Origin: Chlorobiaceae bacterium
GTDB taxonomy: Bacteria > Bacteroidota > Chlorobiia > Chlorobiales > Chlorobiaceae
Assembly: GCA_012972825.1 (NCBI GenBank)
Contig: JABDHL010000056.1
Coordinates: 35,145-99,144 of the forward strand
Length of the DNA stretch: 64,000 nt
Direction: 5' to 3'
A model generated the notes under the pieces. It searched no databases, was not told the origin of the DNA, and was given only the letters and a program-made list of their open reading frames with translations. Below, in pieces: positions 1-9,587 of the stretch. Positions within the stretch are counted from its first letter, which is position 1, and the number at the start of each line of letters is the position of its first letter. A program made the position numbers and the translations under genes.

Positions 1-591
1 GTGTCAAAACAAACAGCGGGACATGCAGTCGTGGTAACCGATGTCGGCCAGCACCAGATGTGGACATCACAATATTATACCTTCATGAATCCGCGTTCCA
101 TCATCACCAGCGGCGGACTCGGCACCATGGGGTTCGGTCTGCCTGCAGCCATCGGCGCTGCTTTCGGCATTACCGACCGTCCGGTTGTCCTGTTCTGTGG
201 AGATGGCGGCATTATGATGAACATTCAGGAGCTTGTCACGGCTGTCCACTGTAAAACACCAATCAAGATATTTCTGATCAATAACAGTTTTCTTGGGATG
301 GTCCGTCAATGGCAGGAGCTGTTCCATAAGGAAAAATACTCATTTACCGATCTTGCCGACAGCAACCCCGACTTTATCAAAGTTGCCGAAGCCTTCGGAT
401 GCAAGGCGCTTGCGGCTGAAACCCCGGATGCGGCAAAAGCGGCCATCAAAGAGGCACTTGCCTACAAAGATGGTCCGATCCTTGTTGATTTCAGAGTTGT
501 GAAAAAAGATATGGTTTTCCCAATGGTCCCGGCAGGAGGCTCAATCTCTGATATGCTCCTTGCAAGATTAAACCCTAAAACAATGGTTTGA
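1..591 (+). CDS. ilvB: Acetolactate synthase large subunit, C-terminal part (5' end outside window)
   Basis: This is the C-terminal third of the thiamine-diphosphate enzyme that makes acetolactate or acetohydroxybutyrate, the first shared step of Val/Leu/Ile synthesis. The visible 196 residues hold the family signature VTDVGQHQMW near the left edge. The ThDP-Mg motif runs from GDG (visible residues 67-69) to NN (94-95). The family is about 560-600 aa, so roughly two thirds lie upstream of base 1. The GTG at base 1 is an internal Val codon, not a start. The regulatory subunit gene ilvN follows with an 8-nt gap, the usual ilvBN order, and the leu genes follow it. Confidence 0.95.
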   Translation: MSKQTAGHAVVVTDVGQHQMWTSQYYTFMNPRSIITSGGLGTMGFGLPAAIGAAFGITDRPVVLFCGDGGIMMNIQELVTAVHCKTPIKIFLINNSFLGMVRQWQELFHKEKYSFTDLADSNPDFIKVAEAFGCKALAAETPDAAKAAIKEALAYKDGPILVDFRVVKKDMVFPMVPAGGSISDMLLARLNPKTMV

Positions 592-599
592 ATTTGACT

Positions 600-1076
600 A
601 TGAAACACATCATATCAGTACTCGTTGAAAACAAGTTTGGAACCCTTAACAGGGTTGCTACGATGTTCAGCGCACGGGGTTTTAATCTATCAAGCATTTC
701 CATTGGCGAAACGGAAGATCCCGAAATCTCACGGATGACTATTGTGACCTTTGCAGACGACCAGATCATCAATCAGGTCATCAAACAGTTGAACAGACTG
801 ATTGATACCATTAAAGTTACTGATCTGACAAATCAGCCTCATGTTGAGCGGGAACTGCTTCTGATGACTCTGAAACTCAGCAAGACGCAACAGCATGAGA
901 TTTTCGAACTTATCAATGTTTTTAAAGGAAAAGTCGTGGATATAAAACAAAAATCCATTACTATTGAGGTCATCGGTTCACCGGATAAGATCAACACAAC
1001 TATTGATATCTTCAAGCCCTACGGAATAAAGGAGTTAGCCCGTTCCGGCGCTGTAGCGATACACCGTGGAGAGTGA
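600..1076 (+). CDS. ilvN: Acetolactate synthase small (regulatory) subunit
   Basis: The product is 158 aa, the normal length for IlvN. It starts with an ACT domain (residues about 1-75) that has the G-T-L-N-R turn binding feedback amino acids, and the C-terminal ALS_ss_C domain follows. It stimulates the catalytic subunit and gives valine sensitivity. ATG at 600 was chosen over an in-frame TTG at 588 because it gives the canonical N-terminus MKHIISVLVEN and avoids overlap with ilvB. No clear Shine-Dalgarno sequence is visible, so translational coupling to ilvB is likely. Confidence 0.95.
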   Translation: MKHIISVLVENKFGTLNRVATMFSARGFNLSSISIGETEDPEISRMTIVTFADDQIINQVIKQLNRLIDTIKVTDLTNQPHVERELLLMTLKLSKTQQHEIFELINVFKGKVVDIKQKSITIEVIGSPDKINTTIDIFKPYGIKELARSGAVAIHRGE

Positions 1077-1115
1077 CACCGTTTTACTGTATTATCAATC
1101 AAAACCATTTCACTG

Positions 1116-2108
1116 ATGAATGTTTATTACGATAAGGATGCCGATCTGGGCTATCTCCAGGGGAAAAATATAGCAATACTCGGTTACGGCAGCCAGGGCC
1201 ATGCTCATGCTCTTAACCTGAAGGATAGCGGCTTGAATGTCCGAGTCGGTCTTCGCACAGAGAGCTCTTCATCCGACAAGGCAAGGGAAGCCGGACTGCA
1301 GGTCGACACCGTTGCTGAAGCGGTAAAATGGGCAGACATCGTGATGGTGCTTCTTCCTGACCAGAACCAGAAGGCAATCTATGATGCTGAAATTGCTCCG
1401 AACCTTCTGCCAGGCAACACCCTTGCTTTTGCTCATGGCTTCAATATCCATTACAAACAGATCATTCCGGATGAGACGATCAATGTTATCATGATTGCTC
1501 CTAAAAGCCCAGGCCACCTTGTACGCCGCACCTTTACCCAGGGCAATGGTGTCCCCTGCCTTATCGCAGTACATCAGGATGCTACCGGAGAGGCAAAACA
1601 TCAGGCACTTGCATGGGCTAAAGCTCTTGGCGGTACCAAGGCCGGCGTTATCGAGACATCAATCAAGAATGAAACTGAAACAGATCTTTTCGGTGAACAG
1701 GCTGTTCTCTGCGGTGGTTCAGCCGAGCTTATCAAGGCCGGATATGAAACTCTTGTTGAAGCCGGTTACCCTGAAGAACTTGCCTACTTCGAATGTATGC
1801 ACGAGTTGAAACTGATTGTCGACCTTTATTATGAAGGAGGCCTGTCGAGAATGAACTATTCAGTGAGCGATACCGCTGAGTACGGCGGCATGACACGCGG
1901 TCCGCGCCTTATTACTCCGGCAGTCAAGGCTGAAATGAAAAAGATCCTTGAAGAGGTTCAGGATGGCCGTTTTGCCAAAGAGTTCATTGATGAATGCAAC
2001 GGCGGCTACAAACAACTGAACAAGCTCAGAGAGGAAAACCGCAACCATTCAATTGAAACGGTAGGGGCAAAACTTCGGAATATGATGAGCTGGCTGATCA
2101 AAAAATAA
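1116..2108 (+). CDS. ilvC: Ketol-acid reductoisomerase
   Basis: The enzyme converts acetolactate or acetohydroxybutyrate to the dihydroxy acids using NAD(P)H and Mg2+. At 330 aa it is the short class I form. The Rossmann motif GYGSQG is at residues 23-28, the conserved His of the FAHGFNIH segment at 107, and the Mg2+ ligands of DLFGEQ at Asp190 and Glu194. A C-terminal all-helical knotted domain follows. It lies 39 nt after ilvN in the same operon. A run of Ser residues near 50-53, in the loop after beta-2, sits where cofactor phosphate specificity is set; NADPH preference is inferred, not shown. Confidence 0.96.
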   Translation: MNVYYDKDADLGYLQGKNIAILGYGSQGHAHALNLKDSGLNVRVGLRTESSSSDKAREAGLQVDTVAEAVKWADIVMVLLPDQNQKAIYDAEIAPNLLPGNTLAFAHGFNIHYKQIIPDETINVIMIAPKSPGHLVRRTFTQGNGVPCLIAVHQDATGEAKHQALAWAKALGGTKAGVIETSIKNETETDLFGEQAVLCGGSAELIKAGYETLVEAGYPEELAYFECMHELKLIVDLYYEGGLSRMNYSVSDTAEYGGMTRGPRLITPAVKAEMKKILEEVQDGRFAKEFIDECNGGYKQLNKLREENRNHSIETVGAKLRNMMSWLIKK

Positions 2109-2124
2109 CCTACCCGACAACGTG

Positions 2125-3183
2125 ATGTACAAGATTGTATCAATACCGGGTGACGGTATCGGCCCGGAAGTAGTTGCCGGAGCAGTTGCAGTACTGAAGC
2201 AGCTCTCCAGAAAACACGACTTTGAAATAGAGATTGAGGAGCATCCATTCGGTGGTGCTTCTTATGACCTGCATGGTGAAATGCTCACTCATGCTACGCT
2301 CGAAGCCTGCAGAAAGTGTGATGCTGTTTTACTTGGTGCAGTCGGCGGTCCGAAATGGGAAAAGCTGGCGCATGAACACAAGCCTGAAGCAGCACTTCTG
2401 AAAATCCGTAAAGAGCTTGAGCTGTTTGCAAACCTTCGACCAGCAAAAGTCTATGATGCACTGCTTGGCGCATCTTCTCTCAAGGCTGACGTAGTTCGCT
2501 GCACGGATTTCCTTGTCTTTCGTGAACTGACCGGCGGCATTTACTTTGGCCAGCCGCGCGGGTTCGATGAAAACAAAGGCTGGAACACCATGGTGTATGA
2601 GCGCTACGAAGTTGAGCGTATTGCCCGTCTGGCATTTGAATCGGCACGGAAACGTGATAAAAAAGTTATTTCAATCGACAAGGCAAACGTTCTTGAGGTT
2701 TCACAGTTCTGGAGAAATGTTGTCCACGAGGTTCACAAGGATTTCCAGGATATAGAGCTGAGCGACATGTATGTGGACAATGCTGCAATGCAGATTGTCC
2801 GCAACCCGAAACAGTTCGATGTTATCGTTACCGGCAACCTGTTTGGTGATATTTTAAGCGATATCGCAGGTATGATAACCGGAAGCCTTGGTATGCTGCC
2901 GTCTGCAAGCATTGGTATAAAACATGCCCTGTATGAGCCTATCCACGGCAGTGCTCCCGATATTGCAGGACAGAACAAGGCAAACCCTATTGCCACAATC
3001 GCATCAGTAGCAATGATGTTCGACTATAGCTTCTCTTTACCGGAGATTGCAACAGAGATTTATCAGGCAATCGAGGCTGCACTGGCTTCCGGCCTCAGGA
3101 CAGCAGACATCGCAAATCCCGGAGAGAGTGCTGTTTCAACAACAGTTATGACTGAGGCAATTGTCAGGCATCTGGGCGCTTGA
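2125..3183 (+). CDS. leuB: 3-isopropylmalate dehydrogenase
   Basis: The enzyme oxidatively decarboxylates 3-isopropylmalate in leucine synthesis, and in this organism may also act on methylmalate for isoleucine. The protein is 352 aa with the N-terminal IPGDGIGPEV motif and the C-terminal metal and substrate segment GNLFGDILSDIAG. Together these mark the isocitrate/isopropylmalate dehydrogenase family. The start is ambiguous between GTG 2122 and the adjacent ATG 2125; ATG is preferred. It lies 16 nt after ilvC. Confidence 0.94.
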   Translation: MYKIVSIPGDGIGPEVVAGAVAVLKQLSRKHDFEIEIEEHPFGGASYDLHGEMLTHATLEACRKCDAVLLGAVGGPKWEKLAHEHKPEAALLKIRKELELFANLRPAKVYDALLGASSLKADVVRCTDFLVFRELTGGIYFGQPRGFDENKGWNTMVYERYEVERIARLAFESARKRDKKVISIDKANVLEVSQFWRNVVHEVHKDFQDIELSDMYVDNAAMQIVRNPKQFDVIVTGNLFGDILSDIAGMITGSLGMLPSASIGIKHALYEPIHGSAPDIAGQNKANPIATIASVAMMFDYSFSLPEIATEIYQAIEAALASGLRTADIANPGESAVSTTVMTEAIVRHLGA

Positions 3184-3227
3184 TTTAAATTTATGGCATA
3201 AAAGGCAGAAAGGGGCGGGCAGATAAT

Positions 3228-4796
3228 GTGAAAGAAAGAATTCTTGTATTTGATACAACACTGCGCGATGGGGAGCAATCACCCGGCGCATCTCTGAATG
3301 TTCAGGAAAAGGTTGAAATTGCCAGGCAGCTTGAAAAGCTTGGGGTGGATGTTATCGAAGCCGGCTTCCCCGCTTCGTCGCCTCTGCAGCTTGAAGCCGT
3401 TCAACGGGTATGCGCTGAATCCTCAACTATTGTGGCAGCCTTGGCCAGAGCGGTTGAAAACGATATTACTGCAGCATGGAACGCACTTCGCCAGGCAAAA
3501 AAACCCCGCATTCACACCTTCATCGGCACTTCTGACATCCATATTGCCGGAAAATTCGGCAGTGACCGTTACGGGGTCAGTCTGAAGGAAAAACGACAGA
3601 CCATCCTGAAAATGGCTGTTGATGCCGTTACCTTTGCAAAAACATTTACATCTGATATCGAGTTTTCAGCGGAAGATGCAGGCCGTACCGACCAAGGCTA
3701 CCTGGCTGAAATCATTGAAGCAGTCATTGCCGCCGGGGCAACTACTGTCAACATTCCCGATACCACCGGCTATACATGGCCATCGGAATTCGGCATAAAA
3801 ATAGCCGACCTTCACAACCGCGTCAAGAATATCAGTAACGCGGTTATCAGCGTGCACTGCCATAACGACCTTGGCCTGGCCGTGGCAAACAGTCTCAGCG
3901 CACTCGAACATGGCGCACGACAAGTTGAGTGTTCAATGAATGGTATAGGAGAACGTGCAGGAAATGCTTCGCTGGAAGAGATTGTGATGGCACTGAAAGT
4001 ACGCAGTGATCTTCACAACTTCTATACAAATATTGTTACGGAGGAGCTGTACAATACAAGCCGGATGGTCTCGACCTTTACCGGTATTATCATACAGCCC
4101 AACAAGGCAATTGTCGGCGACAATGCATTTTCGCATGAATCCGGTATTCATCAGGACGGCATGCTGAAAAACCGTCAGACCTATGAGGTGATGACACCGG
4201 AATCAGTAGGTGTGCCGCAAACGAACATCGTGCTTGGTCGACATTCCGGCAAGCACGGACTCCAATCAAGACTTCAGGCCCTCGGCTACGACCTGCAGGA
4301 GAGTGAACTCGAAGCGGTGTACAAGCGTTTTGTCGATATTGCCGACAAAAAGAAAGAGGTTTATGATGATGATTTAAGAGTATTAATGGGGGATGAACGA
4401 AATAAACCCCGGAACGCTTTTGAACTTGATTACCTTCATATCAACAGCGGTACTGCCTCGATTCCAACGGCAACTGTCAGGATCCGGCACAATGCTCAGG
4501 TATTTGAAGAATCAGCGACTGGCGATGGTCCGGTAGATGCCTGTTTCAGGGCTGTCGAAAGGGCTCTTGGCCTTGAGTCTATGGTCACCTCCTATTCGGT
4601 ACGTTCAACCACAGCAGGCCGTCAGGCTCTCGGTGAGGCGCTTGTTCGGATAAGAGACAACAATATTTCTTTTAACGGAAGAGGAGTTTCAACCGATATT
4701 ATCGAAGCAAGCGCCAAGGCTTATTTACAAGCTCTCGGCCTGCGTCAGCATCATTTTGACAACAATACACCTGAAACCATAGACAGCGGGGTTTAA
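3228..4796 (+). CDS. leuA: 2-isopropylmalate synthase
   Basis: LeuA condenses acetyl-CoA with 2-oxoisovalerate as the committed step to leucine. The 522-aa protein has the HMGL-like TIM barrel with FDTTLRDGEQSPG near residue 8 and the metal-binding SVHCHNDLGLAVANS segment. A C-terminal LeuA dimer/allosteric domain follows from about residue 390. That domain is the leucine feedback site in characterised homologues. The start is GTG at 3228, preceded by a purine- and G-rich stretch. A paralogue in the same operon (cimA, 6705) shares the barrel but has citramalate-type active-site wording. Confidence 0.95.
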   Translation: MKERILVFDTTLRDGEQSPGASLNVQEKVEIARQLEKLGVDVIEAGFPASSPLQLEAVQRVCAESSTIVAALARAVENDITAAWNALRQAKKPRIHTFIGTSDIHIAGKFGSDRYGVSLKEKRQTILKMAVDAVTFAKTFTSDIEFSAEDAGRTDQGYLAEIIEAVIAAGATTVNIPDTTGYTWPSEFGIKIADLHNRVKNISNAVISVHCHNDLGLAVANSLSALEHGARQVECSMNGIGERAGNASLEEIVMALKVRSDLHNFYTNIVTEELYNTSRMVSTFTGIIIQPNKAIVGDNAFSHESGIHQDGMLKNRQTYEVMTPESVGVPQTNIVLGRHSGKHGLQSRLQALGYDLQESELEAVYKRFVDIADKKKEVYDDDLRVLMGDERNKPRNAFELDYLHINSGTASIPTATVRIRHNAQVFEESATGDGPVDACFRAVERALGLESMVTSYSVRSTTAGRQALGEALVRIRDNNISFNGRGVSTDIIEASAKAYLQALGLRQHHFDNNTPETIDSGV

Positions 4797-4801
4797 AAAA
4801 A

Positions 4802-6097
4802 ATGGCACAAACAATAACCCAAAAAATTCTTTCGAAGGCGGCAAACAGAACATTTGTCGACGCTGGCGAAAGCGTCTGGCTGAATGTCGACATTCTGCTT
4901 ACGCATGATGTCTGCGGTCCGCCGACCTTTGATATTTTCAAAGAAGAATTTGGTTCTGAAGCGAAAGTCTGGGATCCGAAAAAAATTGTCGTTCTTCCCG
5001 ACCACTATATTTTTACAGCAAACGAACACGCCCATCGCAACATAGATCTTTTGAGGCAGTTTGCACAAGAGCAGGGACTTGAAAATTACTACGATGTAGG
5101 AACGGATCGATATAAAGGAGTCTGTCATGTCGCGCTTGCCGAAGAAGGGTTCAATCTCCCTGGAACCGTCCTCTTTGGAACAGACTCTCATACCTGTACA
5201 TCAGGAGCTTTCGGTATGTTCGGTTCAGGTATCGGCAATACTGATGCAGCGTTCATTCTCGGTACAGGCAAACTCTGGGAAAAAGTTCCTGAGTCAATGA
5301 AGTTCACCTTCGATGGCCCTATGCCTGAATACCTTACGGCAAAAGACCTTATTCTGCAGATTCTCGGTGACATAACCACCGATGGCGCAACCTACCGGGC
5401 CATGGAGTTTGATGGAGAAGCTATTTTTTCGCTCCCTATGGAAGAGAGAATGACACTGACCAACATGGCTATCGAGGCCGGAGGCATGAACGGCATCATT
5501 GCGGCTGACGAGGTCACTGAACGTTATGTCCGGGCAAAAAGCAGCAAACCTTATGAACTGTTCATAAGCGATCCGGATGCAAAATACCACAGCAAATACA
5601 GTTATGATGTCCGTAAACTTGAACCGGTGGTCGCCCAGCCACACAGCCCTGATAACCGGGCAACGGTCAGAAGCGTACAGGGAACAAAAATCACAAAGTC
5701 TTATATCGGTTCCTGCACCGGCGGCAAACTGACTGATTTTGTCATGGCGGCAAAGATCCTGAAAGGGCAGAAGGTGGCGGTTACCACAAATATTGTTCCG
5801 GCAACCGTTAAAGTTGCCCTTGACCTTGAGTGTGAACGCTACGATGGACAAACCCTTAAACAGATTTTTGAAGATGCCGGATGCAGCATTGCGCTGCCTT
5901 CATGCGCAGCTTGTCTTGGCGGACCTGCAGACACGGTTGGACGTTCGGTTGACAATGATGTTGTTGTTTCGACAACCAACCGCAATTTCCCCGGCCGGAT
6001 GGGCAGCAAACACGCTGGGGTCTACCTTGCCTCGCCGCTGACGGCAGCTGCATCGGCAATTACCGGAAAACTCACCGATCCGAGAGATTTCCTCTGA
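4802..6097 (+). CDS. leuC: 3-isopropylmalate dehydratase, large subunit
   Basis: This aconitase-family [4Fe-4S] subunit isomerises 2- to 3-isopropylmalate together with LeuD. At 431 aa it is the shorter archaeal/Thermotoga-like type rather than the 465-aa enterobacterial type. Cluster ligands are predicted at Cys305 (GSCTGG) and Cys368/Cys371 (SCAACLGG). It begins 5 nt after leuA and is followed by leuD. An iron-sulfur enzyme of this type suits an anaerobe. The short form may also accept citraconate/methylmalate in the citramalate pathway, as known for the family; that is inference here. Confidence 0.94.
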   Translation: MAQTITQKILSKAANRTFVDAGESVWLNVDILLTHDVCGPPTFDIFKEEFGSEAKVWDPKKIVVLPDHYIFTANEHAHRNIDLLRQFAQEQGLENYYDVGTDRYKGVCHVALAEEGFNLPGTVLFGTDSHTCTSGAFGMFGSGIGNTDAAFILGTGKLWEKVPESMKFTFDGPMPEYLTAKDLILQILGDITTDGATYRAMEFDGEAIFSLPMEERMTLTNMAIEAGGMNGIIAADEVTERYVRAKSSKPYELFISDPDAKYHSKYSYDVRKLEPVVAQPHSPDNRATVRSVQGTKITKSYIGSCTGGKLTDFVMAAKILKGQKVAVTTNIVPATVKVALDLECERYDGQTLKQIFEDAGCSIALPSCAACLGGPADTVGRSVDNDVVVSTTNRNFPGRMGSKHAGVYLASPLTAAASAITGKLTDPRDFL

Positions 6098-6134
6098 TCG
6101 GCTCGTAAGGACTAACTTATTCGCTTCACACAAA

Positions 6135-6701
6135 ATGGAAAAAGTAATTCAGGGAAAAGCCTATGTGTTAGGCAAAAATATTGATACCGACCAGATTATT
6201 CCGGCCGAGCATCTTGTTTACAGCCTCTCCAATCCTGATGAGGTAAAATTATACGGGAAGTATGCCCTTTCAGGGGTGCCGCCGGAACAGGGCGGGCTTC
6301 CTGTCGGCAATATTCCTTTCATTCAGGAAGGAAGTTTCGAGTCAGACTTTACGATTATTATCGGCGGCCCGAACTTCGGTTGCGGCTCTTCAAGGGAACA
6401 CGCACCATTCGCCTTGAAAGTTGCCGGAATTAAAGCCATTATTGCAGAGTCTTACGCAAGAATCTTTTATCGCAACTCTGTCGATGGCGGTTTTGTTATT
6501 CCCTATGAAACCTCAGAGCATCTTAACCAGCTGATCAATACCGGTGATGACCTGAAGATTGATGTAGAATCCAATACGCTCGAAAACCTGACAAGCAAGG
6601 TCACCTATACACTCAATCCGCTTGGTGATGTCTTCAGCATCATCGAGGCCGGAGGTATTTTTGCTTATGCCAGACAGGAAAACTTAATGGCTCAACGCTG
6701 A
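6135..6701 (+). CDS. leuD: 3-isopropylmalate dehydratase, small subunit
   Basis: This is the swivelling-domain partner of LeuC. The 188-aa protein has the N-terminal KNIDTDQIIPAEHL segment and the GGPNFGCGSSREHAP loop that recognises the substrate side chain. Its length and the N-terminal form match the short LeuCD class seen in the preceding gene. The gap to cimA downstream is only 3 nt, so the two are very likely cotranscribed. Confidence 0.94.
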   Translation: MEKVIQGKAYVLGKNIDTDQIIPAEHLVYSLSNPDEVKLYGKYALSGVPPEQGGLPVGNIPFIQEGSFESDFTIIIGGPNFGCGSSREHAPFALKVAGIKAIIAESYARIFYRNSVDGGFVIPYETSEHLNQLINTGDDLKIDVESNTLENLTSKVTYTLNPLGDVFSIIEAGGIFAYARQENLMAQR

Positions 6702-6704
6702 TTT

Positions 6705-8315
6705 ATGACTGTTACCACAAAGCCAATAGAGCTTTACGATACCACCCTGCGTGATGGCACTCAAGGTGAACATATCAACCTTTCTGTACAGGACAAGCTC
6801 CTTATTGCTGAAAAGCTTGATGAGTTCGGTATGGACTATATTGAGGGCGGATGGCCGAGCAGTAATCCCAAGGACGAAGAGTTTTTCATCAAGGCGAGAC
6901 TTCTTAAACTGAAGCATGCAAAGCTCTGCTCGTTTGGTTCGACAGCCAGAACGGCAGCAACTGTTGAAAATGACCCTAACCTGCTCGGTTTGCTTCAATC
7001 TGAAACACCGGTTATCACGATTTTCGGAAAAACCTGGAAAGCCCACTCTGTAAAAAGTCTTGGCATTTCGGACGATGAGAATGCTGAACTGATATACCGC
7101 TCTGTCGCTTTCCTGAAATCGCAGGGAAGAGAGGTGTTTTTTGATGCTGAACATTTTTTTGACGGCTTCAAGGACAACCGTGAATTTGCCCTGAAAATGC
7201 TGCTTTCAGCAGTTCAGGCCGGTGCGTCAAGAGTTGTGCTCTGCGACACCAACGGCGGCTCACTACCTCATGAAGTTACAGAAACTGTAGCGCAGGTAGT
7301 AGCAGTTACAGGAGTACCCGTGGGTATCCACAGCCACAATGACAGCGATCTGGCTGTGGCGAATTCCATAGCAGCCGTCATGGCCGGGGCAACTCATATA
7401 CAGGGCACGATAAACGGAATCGGTGAACGATGCGGGAATGCCAACCTCATTAGCATTATTCCAAATATCATGCTGAAACTGCAACGTTCATTCTCCTGTG
7501 TTGAGCATCTCAATCAGCTTACTTCCCTTTCGAAGTTTGTCTATGAAATTCTGAATATGCCTTCAAACACCAGAGCGCCGTTTGTTGGAAAATCGGCATT
7601 TGCCCATAAAGGCGGCATCCATGTCAGCGCGGTTATGAAAGAGAGTTCGCTTTACGAACATATTGATCCTGCACTTGTCGGAAACCGTCAACGTGTTCTT
7701 GTTTCAGAGCTTGCAGGGCAAAGTAATATCCGGTACAAGGCACAGGAACTCGGTATCGGCATCCCGGAAAAGAAAGATCTTATAAAGAATATCGTACACC
7801 ATATTAAAGAACTCGAACACGAAGGCTATCAGTTTGACGGAGCTGAAGCTTCATTTGAACTGATTCTGCACAGGGAACTTGGCAACTTTAAGCCGTTCTT
7901 TGAAGTCCTGGAAACCAAAGTGCATATTGAATCCAGCAAAAATGCAAAAAATGTTGATCAGGCTGTTCTTAAGGTCAAGGTTGGCGAAGAGATAGAGCAT
8001 ATTGCCGCTGATGGTGATGGACCGGTCAATGCGCTTGACAAAGCTCTTCGTAAAGCGCTGATCCATTTTTACCCTGAAATCAAGAGTATCAAACTGGTTG
8101 ACTACAAAGTCCGGGTTCTTGAAGAAAAACGTGGTACCAGCGCCAAAGTGCGTGTATTGATAGTGTCAAGCAATGGCCGCTATACCTGGGGCACTGTTGG
8201 GGTATCGACAAACATCATCGAAGCAAGCCTGCATGCCTTAGAAGACAGCATGAACTATCACCTCTTTACCCTGAAAGCTTCAGTACCACTGCCAGATAAA
8301 TTTTCTCAGGCATAA
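6705..8315 (+). CDS. cimA: (R)-citramalate synthase
   Basis: This 536-aa paralogue of LeuA condenses pyruvate with acetyl-CoA to citramalate, giving the threonine-independent route to 2-oxobutyrate and isoleucine. It starts YDTTLRDGTQGEHINLS and carries EGGWPSSNPKDEEFF, wording typical of CimA rather than LeuA. The HSHNDSDLAVANS metal site and a C-terminal allosteric domain are present. It is the last gene of the ilv-leu operon and is followed by an intrinsic terminator. Isoleucine synthesis through citramalate is known for green sulfur bacteria, which agrees with this position. Confidence 0.92.
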   Translation: MTVTTKPIELYDTTLRDGTQGEHINLSVQDKLLIAEKLDEFGMDYIEGGWPSSNPKDEEFFIKARLLKLKHAKLCSFGSTARTAATVENDPNLLGLLQSETPVITIFGKTWKAHSVKSLGISDDENAELIYRSVAFLKSQGREVFFDAEHFFDGFKDNREFALKMLLSAVQAGASRVVLCDTNGGSLPHEVTETVAQVVAVTGVPVGIHSHNDSDLAVANSIAAVMAGATHIQGTINGIGERCGNANLISIIPNIMLKLQRSFSCVEHLNQLTSLSKFVYEILNMPSNTRAPFVGKSAFAHKGGIHVSAVMKESSLYEHIDPALVGNRQRVLVSELAGQSNIRYKAQELGIGIPEKKDLIKNIVHHIKELEHEGYQFDGAEASFELILHRELGNFKPFFEVLETKVHIESSKNAKNVDQAVLKVKVGEEIEHIAADGDGPVNALDKALRKALIHFYPEIKSIKLVDYKVRVLEEKRGTSAKVRVLIVSSNGRYTWGTVGVSTNIIEASLHALEDSMNYHLFTLKASVPLPDKFSQA

Positions 8316-8344
8316 CCCCTGTGGTTGTATACAGGGTTCTTTTT
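8314..8344 (+). terminator. Intrinsic terminator of the ilv-leu-cimA operon
   Basis: Arms AACCCCTGT (8314-8322) and ACAGGGTT (8331-8338) pair with one bulged C, and the stem is followed by CTTTTTT. It overlaps the cimA stop region and is the first good terminator in the operon. Confidence 0.8.
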
Positions 8345-8442
8345 TGGTAAACCAAAAAAACATGCAAAAATGTAGTTGCGATCACTCCCTATTTCTTTAT
8401 CTTGGTTAATTACACCATTATTACGAATAAAACATCGCAAAT

Positions 8443-9111
8443 ATGCGAATCCATGATCTTGATCCTGAAAACAGACCATGCGAACGCTTTATCCGAACGG
8501 GACCAGCTTCACTAAGTCCTGCAGAATTACTTGCGTTGATCTTGCGTTCAGGATCAAGAAACCTTAATATTGTGGATACCTGTCATGAAATTATCAGAGA
8601 GTTCAGCCTTGAAAAACTTGCCGATACAGCTCAGGCCGATCTTCAGAAAATCAGAGGAATCGGCAAGGTCAAAGCAATGCAGATCATTGCTGTTTTCGAA
8701 CTGAACAAACGACTGCATTATGCACGAAATTTCAATAAAAAAATAAAGGCAGCAAGGGATATTGTCGAATACATGGCAGGCAGAATACCGGATGAGACAA
8801 AGGAGCATCTCTTCGTTCTGCACCTGAACACCAAAAACCAGATTATTAAACCCGAGCTGGTTTCAGTAGGAACACTCAACGCTGCCCTTATTCATCCAAG
8901 AGAGGTTTTTAAATCAGCTATCAGAGAAAGTGCTCACGCTATTATCCTAGTGCATAACCATCCTTCAGGTGACGTTGAGCCAAGCCATGCCGATAAACAA
9001 GTCACCACCCTGCTGAAACAGGCAAGCGCTATCATCCAGATCGATCTGCTGGATCATATCATTATAGCAAGATCAGAATGGTTCAGCTTTCGGGAACGCT
9101 CACTTCTTTAA
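8443..9111 (+). CDS. radC: RadC/JAB-domain protein (DNA-repair associated)
   Basis: The 222-aa protein has the UPF0758/RadC architecture. An N-terminal helix-hairpin-helix region includes [10 protein letters not shown] near residues 68-77. The C-terminal JAB/MPN-type metalloprotease fold contains VHNHPSGD followed by S-H-A-D, giving the HxH...S..D zinc motif. Despite the name, a direct repair role is doubtful for the family and the substrate is unknown. It is monocistronic, and the cold-shock gene converges on it with a 2-nt gap. Confidence 0.93.
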   Translation: MRIHDLDPENRPCERFIRTGPASLSPAELLALILRSGSRNLNIVDTCHEIIREFSLEKLADTAQADLQKIRGIGKVKAMQIIAVFELNKRLHYARNFNKKIKAARDIVEYMAGRIPDETKEHLFVLHLNTKNQIIKPELVSVGTLNAALIHPREVFKSAIRESAHAIILVHNHPSGDVEPSHADKQVTTLLKQASAIIQIDLLDHIIIARSEWFSFRERSLL

Positions 9112-9113
9112 TT

Positions 9114-9371
9114 TTAACCAAATGATTCCTGGCGAAAAGAAGGAGTTTCTGAAAAACCATTATCTGCAACTTCCCTGACATTTTTTGCCTGCAATCCTTT
9201 CTGGGTTTTGTCAACTTCGAAATCCACGGCAGCATCCTGATTAAGCACCTTAAAACTCCGATCTGACTGGATAGCCGAAAAATGAACAAAAATGTCCTCG
9301 CCACCCTCTGGATTTACAAGAAACCCATAGCCTTTTTTACCATCAAACCATTTAACTTTGCTTATAGCCAT
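9114..9371 (-). CDS. Cold-shock domain protein (CspA family)
   Basis: This 85-aa single CSD protein binds single-stranded RNA/DNA. It starts with VKWFDGKKGYGFL (RNP1 KGYGFL) and has RNP2 IFVHFSAI, both intact. The C-terminal tail of about 18 residues is polar and longer than in E. coli CspA. The roughly 215-nt AT-rich stretch upstream (9372-9587) could hold a long cold-shock-type 5' leader, but no motif could be assigned there. Confidence 0.93.
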   Translation of the reverse strand: MAISKVKWFDGKKGYGFLVNPEGGEDIFVHFSAIQSDRSFKVLNQDAAVDFEVDKTQKGLQAKNVREVADNGFSETPSFRQESFG

Positions 9372-9587
9372 GATAAATATTAAGATTTAGCATTGTTAAA
9401 GATTTGCAATACACTAACGGAATCGAAGTGTATATACGATTAGTTTATAAATTAAATATATATATCTACACAGTATTTTCCAGCCTGAAAATAAAATAAA
9501 TTACGGCAATACAGTAATAGTGCTTTAATTAACAGCATGTAATATATACTTATACAGAAAACCATATAATAACCGAAAAAATAACAA

